64,000 bases of DNA from Moorena sp. SIOASIH (lineage in GTDB: Bacteria > Cyanobacteriota > Cyanobacteriia > Cyanobacteriales > Coleofasciculaceae). A program made the position numbers and the translations under genes. The notes under the pieces were generated by a model that was given only the letters and a program-made list of their open reading frames with translations, ran no database searches and had not been told where the DNA came from. Below, piece by piece: positions 33,416 to 41,974 of the stretch (position 1 is its first letter; every line of letters starts with the position of its first letter). The stretch covers positions 248,001-312,000 of the forward strand of contig NZ_JAAHIH010000009.1 in the NCBI RefSeq assembly GCF_010671925.1, read 5' to 3'.

Positions 33416-34810
33416 ATGATAAATGACAAACAACAATACCATATATCTTTTGTAATCCTGATTTCCGCAGTAGCTGCCATTGGTGGTTTTTTATTCGGTT
33501 TCGACAGTGCAGTCATCAATGGCACAATTACAGCACTGCAAAAAGCCTTTCACTCCACTAGCGTCGGGACAGGATTTTCAGTATCTTCGATGCTGCTAGG
33601 TTCTGCAGTTGGGGCTTTTTACGCTGGACAAATGGCGGATTGGTATGGCCGTAGAAAGGTGATGCTGATGACTGCTGCTTTATTTACGATCAGTGCCATT
33701 GGCTCTGGTATAGCAATCAGTACCTGGGATTTTATAGTCTATCGACTGGTGGGTGGCATTGCTGTGGGTGCCGCTAGTGTAATTAGTCCAGCTTACATTG
33801 CAGAGGTTTCTCCAGCTCACCTGCGGGGAAGGTTAGGTTCTCTGCAGCAATTGGCCATTGTTATTGGTATTTTTATTGCTTTTGTCAGCAACTACTTGAT
33901 TGGTATGGCTACCGGTTCAGCAGAAGCACCACTTTGGTTTTCTATACCGGCTTGGCGCTGGATGTTCTGGATGGAGCTTATTCCAGCAACTGTTTATTGG
34001 GTGGGGGCTTGGTTAATTCCTGAATCTCCCCGCTTTTTGGTCTCTATTGGTCGATTGGCAAAAGCTGCTGCTGTTTTCGCCAAGATTGAGAGTGGTGATG
34101 TCCAAGCCAAGGTCTTGGAAATTCAGCAAACAGTTCTCAAGGAGCGCAAGCCTAAACTCTGTGATCTGATTGGTAAAAATGGTATGCTCCTTCCCATTGT
34201 CTGGGTGGGCATGGGACTATCTCTATTTCAACAGTTTGTGGGAATTAATGTAGTATTCTACTATGGTAATGTGTTATGGCAAGAGGTAGGGTTTTCAGAA
34301 GGGGATTCCCTGCTAATTAATGTTATTACTGGCGCTATTAATCTTATTACTACCCTTTTAGCGATCGCATACATCGACAAGTTTGGACGCAAACCCCTTC
34401 TGCTCCTCGGGTCTATTGGGATGACCTTGACCTTGGGAATAATGGCATTTATTTTCACTTTCGCCCACTTGGGTAGCGCTGGTGAATTGATTCTGACTCA
34501 CTTTCAAGGGATTGTCGCCCTCTTAGCCGCTAACCTCTATGTGTTCTGCTTTGGCTTTTCCTGGGGACCAGTGGTCTGGGTAATGCTAGGGGAAATGTTC
34601 AACAACCGGATTCGAGGGTCTGCTCTGTCTGTTGGTGCTTCAACTCAATGGATGGCCAATTTTTTCATTACCATCACCTTCCCGATTCTCCTGACTAGGT
34701 TTGGTTTAGGTACTGCTTATGGTCTTTATACCATTGCTGCTGCTATCTCCTTTTTCTTAGTTGTTTTCGCAGTTCGGGAAACCAAAGGTAAGGAACTTGA
34801 AGAAATGTGA
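33416..34810 (+). CDS. Sugar:H+ symporter (MFS sugar porter family)
   Basis: 464-residue, 12-TM transporter related to XylE/GalP/GlcP. Motifs: GFLFGFDSAVINGT in TM1, ADWYGRRKVML and DKFGRKPLLLLGS (the two GRR/GRK loops), PESPRFLV after TM6, FQQFVGINVVFYYG in TM7, and the end RETKGKELEE. It probably imports a hexose or pentose; specificity cannot be read. Monocistronic, with a MITE relic abutting its stop codon. Confidence 0.9.
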   Translation: MINDKQQYHISFVILISAVAAIGGFLFGFDSAVINGTITALQKAFHSTSVGTGFSVSSMLLGSAVGAFYAGQMADWYGRRKVMLMTAALFTISAIGSGIAISTWDFIVYRLVGGIAVGAASVISPAYIAEVSPAHLRGRLGSLQQLAIVIGIFIAFVSNYLIGMATGSAEAPLWFSIPAWRWMFWMELIPATVYWVGAWLIPESPRFLVSIGRLAKAAAVFAKIESGDVQAKVLEIQQTVLKERKPKLCDLIGKNGMLLPIVWVGMGLSLFQQFVGINVVFYYGNVLWQEVGFSEGDSLLINVITGAINLITTLLAIAYIDKFGRKPLLLLGSIGMTLTLGIMAFIFTFAHLGSAGELILTHFQGIVALLAANLYVFCFGFSWGPVVWVMLGEMFNNRIRGSALSVGASTQWMANFFITITFPILLTRFGLGTAYGLYTIAAAISFFLVVFAVRETKGKELEEM

Positions 34811-34812
34811 TC

Positions 34813-34998
34813 GTAAGTATTCAGCTATCAGCTATCAGCTATCAGCTATCAGGGGCTTGTGGCCACCCTACTTGAGGTGATTTTAAATAAAATAAGCTGT
34901 TCACTTAGCTTGAGCCTTGGCCTATGGCCACGCTACGGGAATGGCTGACGGCTTGCTGACTGCTGTTCGCGCAGCGTGCGCGTAGCGCATATGCTTAC
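34813..34998. mobile_element. MITE-family relic between two convergent genes
   Basis: Left end GTAAGTATTCAGC with TATCAGC repeats; right end GCATATGCTTAC. No matching 8-bp flanks (ATGTGATC versus TCCTGCTG), so it is composite or rearranged. Its right end provides the TAA stop of the M48 protease gene on the minus strand. Confidence 0.65.
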
Positions 34999-37070
34999 TC
35001 CTGCTGTTTTAGCTCCTGCTCATCTTCTTGCTTTAGCTCCTGTTCTTCCTGCTGTTTTAGCTCCTGATCATCTTCTTGTTTTTCCTCCTGTTTTCCCTCC
35101 TCTTCTTCCTTCTGTTTTTCCTCATATTCTTTGAGAAGTTGAGCAACTCGCTTCTTAATCTCTAGGTGTTTTTCTACACCTTCATAAGTATAACGGTTGT
35201 AACCATTCCTGTCAATTATAGCTTCTAAATTATTAATCCGTTCTTTAGTCTCTGGGTGAGTTGAAAGCCAAGGAAATAATGGTTTTGGTCCACCTTGATC
35301 ATGCAGGGTAATCATCAAATTGCGCAATCCATCTGCTGCATAGCCACTAGCCGCAAGAATTTTAGTTCCTAAATCATCAGCCTGACGTTCCATATTCCGG
35401 CTATAGTTAAGTACAATTAAATTAGCAGCAGTGCCACCATAGGGGATAAATTGGGCAATGTTAGCAGTCAAGTTACCTTGAGTGACTAACTGGAAACCGT
35501 GGGATAACACAGCATGGGATAGTTCGTGAGCCAGTAAACCAGCTAATTCCGCTTCGGACTTGGTTTTTAGGATAGCGCCAGCGTTGATAAATATTTTACC
35601 TCCCGGTAGAGCAAAAGCATTGAGTTGGTCATCCATAACTACATAAAACTCGTAGTTAAACTCATCGCGACCTGTTACCTTGGTAAGTTCATTTCCCATT
35701 TCCCGCACATACTCCAGCACTTCTTCGTCTTCTAGCATCGGTAATTGCTTTTGTGCTTGCTTAGCAATTCTTTTCCCAATGCCTGATTCTCCCTGAAGCA
35801 TTAATACCGTTGACTCTATTGCTGATAGCGGACCAAAGAGATTACCAGTAAAAACATAACCTAATGTGCCAGTAATCACATTCATTATTGTATTACCGGT
35901 AATTTCATTCCGGAGATGGGAAATGTGGCGGTCTAGATGCTGATCAGCGAGCTGGAGAAACTCTTCCGATTGAGGATGCTCAGTATTAAACAGGGCAAAT
36001 TCACGAGCTACCAGAGATGCTTCAAACCAATTTTCTGAGTCTGCTAGCATTCCCATGGTTACCTTGATTAATTCCGGCTCATTGGGATATAGATTTTTAG
36101 CTTGCGTTAAAACTACTAAGGCTTCATCAAGTCGCTCATAATCTTTTAGAGCTTGAGCGTAGCGTATATGACCGGGAATAAATTCTGGTTGCCGCTCTAC
36201 TAAAAACTTGAGGGGAATCAGAATTTTACTTTCTAAATTCTTTTCTAACCCTGACTCATAGTTACGCCAGTACACTCCACCAGCGGGAGAGAGTTGAGCG
36301 GTGTCGTAAATTGGCTCCGGTAGTTCTTGAACTGGTTCTGGATTATCAAAAGGATTCTTGGCTTCACGATATAGTTGTTCAGCAGCAATTATATCTCCAC
36401 TTAGATAAAGTCTATCGGCTTCAATCAGTTTCTGCTGTTTTGCCAGCTCTTCTGGGCTAAGTTCTTCAGCTTCTGCTTCCAGGTCTTTTTCTTTAACGTC
36501 TTCAGCAGTTGTGGTTTCTTCTTTCTCTAGCTCTGTATCCGAAGTTTCTGTATCCGAAGCCTCTGTATCCAAAGCCTCTGTATCCAAAGCCTCTGTATCC
36601 AAAGCTTCTGTATCCGAATCAGTATCTTGATCAGAAGTCTGTATATCCGAATCAGTATCTGGGGTATCTGAGTCTATTTTAGGTACAGTTGTCGTAGAAG
36701 TGTCTGTTTCTGGAAGCTCCTTATCCACTAAGATATCTGGCTGCTCGGTGTCTTCAGTGGAATTATCAGGTAATGGCACTTCTATATCTATAGGATTTAT
36801 AGGTATAGGTATACCAGTATCCGAAGTTTCGGTAGGGGCATCCGTAGTCAGTGCTTCAGTCTCAGATATATGCCCTGACCTAGGAACTTCGGTATGCTCT
36901 GACATGTCAGAAACCTCAGTAGCCCCTGCATCTGAGACAGTTAGAGGTTCACTACTGTGTTGGATCGGTTCCGATTCCCGGATTTTGGGAGACTCAGCTA
37001 AGGCAGTTGAGGCTTCACCGGCCATTAGGATTCCTGACAAAATTAGCACTAAATTTCCAAAACGTTTCAT
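34995..37070 (-). CDS. M48 family metalloprotease with TPR-like region and acidic repeats
   Basis: Exported zinc metalloprotease of ~691 residues, BepA/LoiP-like. Signal peptide residues 1-25 (MKRFGNLVLILSGILMAGEA). Then an acidic low-complexity segment with tandem DTEAL repeats (15-nt units near 36540-36610), a helical TPR-like region, and the peptidase domain with AHELSHAVLSHG (HExxH) and downstream NMERQADDLG (third ligand Glu). The C-terminus is a Lys/Glu/Gln-rich repeat tail (KQQEEQELKQEDEQ) ending at a stop codon supplied by a MITE end. ATG at 37070 is preferred over the TTG at 37076. A likely role is envelope protein quality control. Confidence 0.85.
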   Translation of the reverse strand: MKRFGNLVLILSGILMAGEASTALAESPKIRESEPIQHSSEPLTVSDAGATEVSDMSEHTEVPRSGHISETEALTTDAPTETSDTGIPIPINPIDIEVPLPDNSTEDTEQPDILVDKELPETDTSTTTVPKIDSDTPDTDSDIQTSDQDTDSDTEALDTEALDTEALDTEASDTETSDTELEKEETTTAEDVKEKDLEAEAEELSPEELAKQQKLIEADRLYLSGDIIAAEQLYREAKNPFDNPEPVQELPEPIYDTAQLSPAGGVYWRNYESGLEKNLESKILIPLKFLVERQPEFIPGHIRYAQALKDYERLDEALVVLTQAKNLYPNEPELIKVTMGMLADSENWFEASLVAREFALFNTEHPQSEEFLQLADQHLDRHISHLRNEITGNTIMNVITGTLGYVFTGNLFGPLSAIESTVLMLQGESGIGKRIAKQAQKQLPMLEDEEVLEYVREMGNELTKVTGRDEFNYEFYVVMDDQLNAFALPGGKIFINAGAILKTKSEAELAGLLAHELSHAVLSHGFQLVTQGNLTANIAQFIPYGGTAANLIVLNYSRNMERQADDLGTKILAASGYAADGLRNLMITLHDQGGPKPLFPWLSTHPETKERINNLEAIIDRNGYNRYTYEGVEKHLEIKKRVAQLLKEYEEKQKEEEEGKQEEKQEDDQELKQQEEQELKQEDEQELKQQE

Positions 37071-37521
37071 AATCAAATTGTCGGTAATGAGTATAAGGAC
37101 ATATTGATAAAACTAGAAACTAGACTTCTGACAGAAGTAGAAAACTTCAGGTGCGACCTGTAGCGAATTTAATTCGCCAAGGTCAAGCGCACCTAAGATA
37201 TCCAATCTCGGAAGGATGATGGAGACTACTTTTGGACTTTTGCAATAGATCTAATATACCCAAGCTTAGATTAAGTGATGGAGTAAGGTCATGAGCGTGT
37301 GATAGGGAAGCACCTCTTGTTCAAAAATAAATTCCGATTGGTAGATAGTATAAATATAAGTTATTTTACCGATTACCGATACACATAATTGTGCTATGTT
37401 CATCAAATGAAATAAATCCCGATAGGGATTTATATAAATCCAGTTCAACACAGTGGCTTTTTACTCAGCTGGGCGACACTTACTTTTACTAACCTTAGAA
37501 TCGTCTACCCAATCATATTTT

Positions 37522-37659
37522 ATGGGTGCATCTCAGTTTTGAAAATTTTCCGTAGGGTGCGTTAGGGGGGCCTTCATTTTTCTCCTCGTAGTCAGGGTTT
37601 GGACAGGCTGCCCCGTAACGCACCACCATGTCAAACAGTAAAAATGAGATGCACCCTAT
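37522..37659. repeat. Nested inverted repeat (GGGTGCATCTCA / GGTGCGTTA)
   Basis: Outer arms GGGTGCATCTCA and TGAGATGCACCC; inner arms GGTGCGTTA (37556-37564) and TAACGCACC (37616-37624). The inner arms are a common cyanobacterial intergenic repeat. A MITE-like structure without coding capacity. Confidence 0.7.
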
Positions 37660-37687
37660 TTTATTCACTTGTTTTGGTAGTGTTATT

Positions 37688-37918
37688 GTAAGCATTCAGC
37701 ATTCAGCCGTCAGCCTTGGCCACGCTACCCGAATGGCCACGCTGTCTTGATGCAATAGCGAGTGGGGGAAACCCCCAAGACCGCGCTGCATCGCTACTTG
37801 AGGTGCTGTCAGCTAACGTAACTCAGCATTATTCCAATGCTTACCTGTTTTCTTCAAAAGCACCTCAAGTAGCACCTCAAGTAGCGCATTAGCTGATAGC
37901 TGATAGCTGAATACTCAA
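37688..37918. mobile_element. MITE, 231 bp, near-perfect 8-bp duplication
   Basis: Left end GTAAGCATTCAGC; right end GCTGATAGCTGAATAC, decayed at its last bases. Flanks GTGTTATT (37680-37687) and GTGTTATC (37919-37926). A short GATGCA hairpin (~37742-37796) is nested inside. Confidence 0.8.
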
Positions 37919-38130
37919 GTGTTATCGGTAGTGTTTCTATTACAGTATTTATGGCTCGATAGTAATTATAGTTACCAATTACCAATTCCAAATTCCCCTA
38001 GCTTGACAATCCCCATGCTCCCGAAAAAAATATTAGTTATCCGATTCTAACTAGTCTATCAGTAATTTCTCAGATTGTTCTGTCAAACTGATAATTAGTA
38101 ATATTAATATAAATATTCCTACAAAGACTG

Positions 38131-39573
38131 ATGAAGTTCCCCAGCCGTTTGCTGGAAAAATTCTTGAATAACTCCTACCTAAAGCTTGATTTACGTTCCC
38201 TACGGGTAAGACTAACCTTAGGAATTGCCGCTGTTTCAGCCTTAGGTATGGGCAGTTTGGCAATTTGGACCAGCTGGAAAATGCAGCATATTCTGGTTTC
38301 CACTCACAAACAGAGTATTAGTTATATTGCAGAGCGCTTCCCCCAGGATGTGGAAATCTATAGCGATATGGTTACCCCGGAAACCGGGATGCAAAAGGCA
38401 ATTGATAAACTCAGCAATAGTAACACCCTACTCTGGGTAAAGCATCCCAACAATGGTATTGTTGCTCAATCTGAAGCCCTAGAGGTCATGGACACTCTGA
38501 CTTCTCCGGAGTATTTGTCACGGATACCGCCCATGCCGGAAATCTTGGAAGTAAACGGAAGCTACTGGGTGGTTTGCGGCACTACTTTGGAAGTTAAACA
38601 AACCAATCTCGGTAAGTTTTACATTGCCCAAGACATTACTAGTGATCAAAAGATGTTTTTGCAGCTGATCCGGAGTCTGGGGATTGCTACAGTACTTGCT
38701 ATTGGAGGGATGTGTATTGCGATCGCATTCTATATTAGGCGATCGCTCCAACCACTACAGATGATGAGTCAGCTAACTGAGAGTATTTCTGCTGATGATT
38801 TGGGAGATGTGCAAATACAGCTAGATAATGCTCCTACTGAAGTTAGAGAATTGGCACAAACCTTTGACCAAATGCTTGTGCGTCTGAATGAAGCCTTAGA
38901 AAATCAACGGCAATTTGTTAGCAATGTATCCCATGAATTGCGCACTCCTTTAACCTTAGTCTCTGGCTATGTCCAAAGTACCTTACGTCGCGGTGCTAAT
39001 TTGAGTCCACCTCAGCGCGAAGCCCTAGAAATTGCTTCTTCAGAAGCTGACCGCACCGTGCAAATGTTGCAGGATTTACTGGATTTGGCACGAGCGGATA
39101 GTGGCCATATACACTTCAATCTAGAATCCTTTGTCCTAGATGAGTTGGTCGAAGAGGTGGCTGAGATGGCAAGACAATATACTAAGCGAGTTATTAAGGT
39201 TGAGTGTATTAAACCTGGGATTTGGGTCAAAGCTGATATCAATCGCCTCAAACAAGTCCTACTGAATTTGATTGATAATGCCGTAAAATACTCTAGTGTC
39301 GATAAACCAGTCACTGTTAAGTTATCTCAGGTGGATGGCCGTGGCAGAATTGAGGTCTGTGATCGTGGTATTGGTATTCCTTTAAAACAACAAGCCCGTA
39401 TTTTCGACCGCTTCTATCGGGTCGATGAAACTAGAACTCGCTCTACCGGTGGCGCTGGTTTGGGTCTATCCATTGTCAAGACTTTGGTCGAGGGGATGGG
39501 GGGGAGTGTCAAAGTGCGATCGCAGTTAAACAAAGGGAGTATATTTACGGTTTGCTTACCGTTAAAGTACTAG
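38131..39573 (+). CDS. Membrane sensor histidine kinase
   Basis: 480 residues. Two TM helices (residues ~28-50 and ~185-205) flank a ~135-residue extracytoplasmic sensor region. A HAMP linker follows, then HisKA with phospho-His in NVSHELRTPLTLV and an HATPase_c domain with N box (NLIDNAVKYSS), DRGIGIP, FDRFYRVDETRTRSTGGAGLGLSIV and a last GS..F strand. No response regulator adjoins; the OmpR-type regulator at 56.2 kb is not linked by position. The signal is unknown. Confidence 0.9.
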   Translation: MKFPSRLLEKFLNNSYLKLDLRSLRVRLTLGIAAVSALGMGSLAIWTSWKMQHILVSTHKQSISYIAERFPQDVEIYSDMVTPETGMQKAIDKLSNSNTLLWVKHPNNGIVAQSEALEVMDTLTSPEYLSRIPPMPEILEVNGSYWVVCGTTLEVKQTNLGKFYIAQDITSDQKMFLQLIRSLGIATVLAIGGMCIAIAFYIRRSLQPLQMMSQLTESISADDLGDVQIQLDNAPTEVRELAQTFDQMLVRLNEALENQRQFVSNVSHELRTPLTLVSGYVQSTLRRGANLSPPQREALEIASSEADRTVQMLQDLLDLARADSGHIHFNLESFVLDELVEEVAEMARQYTKRVIKVECIKPGIWVKADINRLKQVLLNLIDNAVKYSSVDKPVTVKLSQVDGRGRIEVCDRGIGIPLKQQARIFDRFYRVDETRTRSTGGAGLGLSIVKTLVEGMGGSVKVRSQLNKGSIFTVCLPLKY

Positions 39574-39653
39574 GAAATATTGCAGGGTATCATGATTTTG
39601 GTATGACTATTTTATTATCGGTAGGGTTTTGCTGAAGATGTTGCTATTTTAAT

Positions 39654-40067
39654 ATGGCAAAAGACAAATATCATGAACTAGTCAAAGCAGCGCTAGTCAA
39701 GGAAAGATGGCTGATTACGGATGACCAACTCATTGTAGAAGCTGGCAAACGTAAGATTCAAGTGGATTTGGGAGCTGAACGGTTAATTGCTGCTCAAAAA
39801 GATGGTGAAAAAATTGCTGTACAGGTAAAAAGCTTTATTGGTGTCTCAACGCTTCATGATTTTTACGAAGCTTTGGGGCAGTTTAGTTTTTATAAGTTTG
39901 CGCTTGAAAAAAAGATGCCTGAGCGAACATTATTTTTAGCGGTACCAGATGATACCTATGACGATTTTTTCAAGGAAGACTTTATTATGGAACTACTGGA
40001 TCGCTATCAGGTTAAAATGCTGGTGTATCGGATAGATGAAGCAACTATTGAGCGATGGATAAAGTAG
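39654..40067 (+). CDS. xisH: XisH-like protein (PD-(D/E)XK fold)
   Basis: 137 residues, matching the XisH family first described with the fdxN excision element of heterocystous cyanobacteria: DKYHELVKAALVKERWLITDDQ, then VDLGAERLIAAQ and AVQVKSF (a D..QxK nuclease-like core), ending IERWIK. XisH is normally followed by xisI with overlapping stop/start. Here the overlap is kept (ATGGATAAAG in AGCGATGGATAAAGTAG), but xisI is broken after ~15 codons. The biochemical role of the pair is not established. Confidence 0.88.
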   Translation: MAKDKYHELVKAALVKERWLITDDQLIVEAGKRKIQVDLGAERLIAAQKDGEKIAVQVKSFIGVSTLHDFYEALGQFSFYKFALEKKMPERTLFLAVPDDTYDDFFKEDFIMELLDRYQVKMLVYRIDEATIERWIK

Positions 40068-40189
40068 CTAAATATAAATCAATTATTCGTAAAATCACCA
40101 TCGAAATCGGGAAGGTGGGTCAATCCCGTTTACACTCAAAGACTGTTGCCATAATCATTAGCGAGTGGCGGGGAAACTGCCACCAATGA
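40055..40189 (+). pseudogene. xisI: Truncated xisI (first ~15 codons only)
   Basis: Starts ATGGATAAAGTAGC inside the xisH stop region and encodes MDKVAKYKSIIRKI, the typical XisI N-terminus. It then loses similarity (TIEIGKVGQSRLHSKTVAII) and stops at 40187-40189, against ~110 residues for intact XisI. The remainder is replaced by DNA carrying the HTH gene on the opposite strand, whose 3' end overlaps this fragment. Confidence 0.7.
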
Positions 40190-40610
40190 AGTGAATATCA
40201 CTGAAAGTTTCGATCCACAAACGAGCGCCACAATCGAGTGGATTATCCGGCTGATACACAATCTTACACGGACCAAGGATTTCGACCTCGTTGCCGTAGA
40301 GATTGGTGCCCTTTCGTTTTACTGAAATCACTGGCTTCCGGTCTTTGGGACTTTTCTTGATATTCGAGCCAATGTGATTGCGATTGACATTAATCTTAGC
40401 TAAAGCTGGGGGACGACTGGTACGCCATTTCCCCTTTGGTCCACGGGAGCCTTTGGTAATTTGTGGCAAATGGTTGAACAAAGGAATAATCCAGAATTTC
40501 CTAGTTTTATAGGCACCCCGGACGCGACCCTTCTCAAGGAGTTGCCGCAATCGTCTAGAGGAAATTCCTAATAAAGATGCCGCTTCAGTAGTACCAACAC
40601 ACTTGTTCAT
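40158..40610 (-). CDS. Excisionase-like helix-turn-helix protein (paralogue 2)
   Basis: 150 residues, nearly the same as the protein at 31602-32054 (TTEAASLLGISSRRLRQLLEKGRVRGAYK, KINVNRNHIGSNIKKSP, CGARLWIETFSDIHFIGGSF). Good ribosome site AAAGGAGAGTCAACTG before the ATG at 40610. Its 3' end overlaps the stub of xisI, so the block carrying it apparently replaced the rest of xisI. DNA-binding is predicted by the HTH; target and role unknown. Confidence 0.75.
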   Translation of the reverse strand: MNKCVGTTEAASLLGISSRRLRQLLEKGRVRGAYKTRKFWIIPLFNHLPQITKGSRGPKGKWRTSRPPALAKINVNRNHIGSNIKKSPKDRKPVISVKRKGTNLYGNEVEILGPCKIVYQPDNPLDCGARLWIETFSDIHFIGGSFPATR

Positions 40611-41016
40611 CAGTTGACTCTCCTTTAACTATTCCTATAATAATAGTATAAGGGTAAAAATAAAAATTGGCAATTTGCGGGAGTCGGGAATCGGGAATCG
40701 GGAATCGGGAATGCGATCGCATATAACATCGATCGGGAAATGCGTTCGGGTAGCTTGACCGTTCGCGTAGCCTGGCCAAAAGGCCAAGGTCAATCGTGCA
40801 GCGGCTCCAAGCTCCCATCGAGTTAATTTATAAAGTAATTTATATTTGGGGACACAGGATTGTTTCCCACTCCACTACTCCCCGCTCCCTATTCCCTATT
40901 CCCTACTCCCTACTCCCTACTCCCTACTCCCTACTCCCTACTCCCTACTCCCTACTCCCTACTCCCTACTCCCTACTCCCTACTCCCTACTCCCTACTCC
41001 CTACTCCCTAAAAAAT
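40611..41016. repeat. Repeat-filled gap with GGGAATC and TCCCTAC arrays
   Basis: A GGGAATC heptamer array (~40683-40711, four units) is followed by palindromic GTTCGCG/GGCC repeats (~40742-40800). A long TCCCTAC array of ~18 units follows (40885-41010). Open frames through it are periodic artefacts. Confidence 0.85.
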
Positions 41017-41144
41017 TTGTTACAAAAGTTTTCAAAATATGTTATAATTAAAGATTATTTGTGTTAGTATAAAAATACCGTGGGCGCTAAAACGCTCCAC
41101 GGTAAGAGCCAGCCGAAAGTTTCTCCAGGACCACAGGCTGGCTC
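41017..41144 (+). promoter_or_regulatory. Promoter-like site and two-hairpin leader
   Basis: TATAAT at 41043-41048 in AT-rich DNA (the upstream TTGTTA has a 20-nt spacing, too long to be certain). Two hairpins follow: TACCGTGG..CCACGGTA (41076-41104) and GAGCCAGCC..GGCTGGCTC (41106-41144). They lead to ATG 41177. Either a structured 5' leader or a terminator pair. Confidence 0.45.
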
Positions 41145-41176
41145 TAGAACCCCAGTTAAAGGATATACCTGACATT

Positions 41177-41425
41177 ATGTCTTACTCTCAACGCCTACAC
41201 CCATGGGTGGTTGTTCGGCTCTTGCCCAAAATGCAAAGGGTGGTTGTTGGTCGCTTCCGTAACCGTTCTGATGCTGAGGGGCATTTGCAGGCTCTGAAAC
41301 CACTGATGCCTGATGCTGATTTGATTATTATCTTCGATATTCGTGAGCCTATAGACGGCCAGCCTATAGATGACGAGCCTATAGACGAAGAATCTGTGCG
41401 GCTTGTTTTAGCTAAGAGCCTCTAG
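41177..41425 (+). CDS. Small protein of unknown function
   Basis: 82 residues, MSYSQRLHPWVVVRLLPKMQ onward. The middle (VVVGRFRNRSDAEGHLQALKPLMPDADLIIIFD) looks like a compact alpha/beta SPOR- or ferredoxin-like fold. Near the C-terminus there is a short acidic repeat (EPIDGQPIDDEPIDEES). AAAGGATATACCTGACATT precedes the ATG. I do not recognise a characterised family. A group II intron begins shortly downstream. Confidence 0.6.
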   Translation: MSYSQRLHPWVVVRLLPKMQRVVVGRFRNRSDAEGHLQALKPLMPDADLIIIFDIREPIDGQPIDDEPIDEESVRLVLAKSL

Positions 41426-41974
41426 AAACTAGAGGGGTAAGAGCTAAGGGATTCGCGGGGACTGACCCCGAATTCTAACTACCTGATTTGGATGGCGGTG
41501 AAAACCCGACCCCATGGAGAGACATGTGACTCCTGATCTTGGCCACACCGAGCTAGGCGACATCCTAGCAGCAGTGTTGCTGGCACCAGGGCGGAATCAG
41601 AGGTGAAACAGATTAGCCACACTGCCGCGCTTTAGGGAGACGATATGGATAGATTAACAAAAGTCCTTAAAAAGTGTCTTATCGTCAAGCCGCAATCTGT
41701 AAAAATGCGAGACTTCATTCCTTTATTCTCACAGCATCCTAGATTCGATAGCTGTAATCTCTGAGAAGGGAATAGGCAAAATGGACTGTCCTAGAGTCGT
41801 CATAACAATCTATCAGGTGGAACAAGTAAAAACGACAGCAAAACCAGGTCTGAGGAACGGTCGAACCCTCAGTAAGTTATGTCAAACTTAATCCCTACTG
41901 TCGGATAGGATGCAGTCGGAAACTGGCTGCGGGGTCCAGAATACACAAACTAATGGAAGAGTATAGTTAGACGC

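Larger units (their letters stand above)
37077..38130. other. Long gene-free region with nested inverted repeat and MITE
   Basis: Contains the inverted repeat at 37522-37659, a MITE at 37688-37918, and AT-rich sequence upstream of the histidine kinase. Two short minus-strand open frames here overlap the repeats and look spurious. Confidence 0.55.

Noticed and set aside
34813..34998. Treating this as a complete MITE with target duplication
   Set aside because: Flanks ATGTGATC and TCCTGCTG do not match, so it is listed as a relic only.
37266..37695. Two 60-codon minus-strand frames
   Set aside because: One overlaps the nested inverted repeat; neither has a ribosome site or family features.
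40796..41067. Open frames of YSLLPTPYSLLPTP type
   Set aside because: Produced by the TCCCTAC heptamer array.
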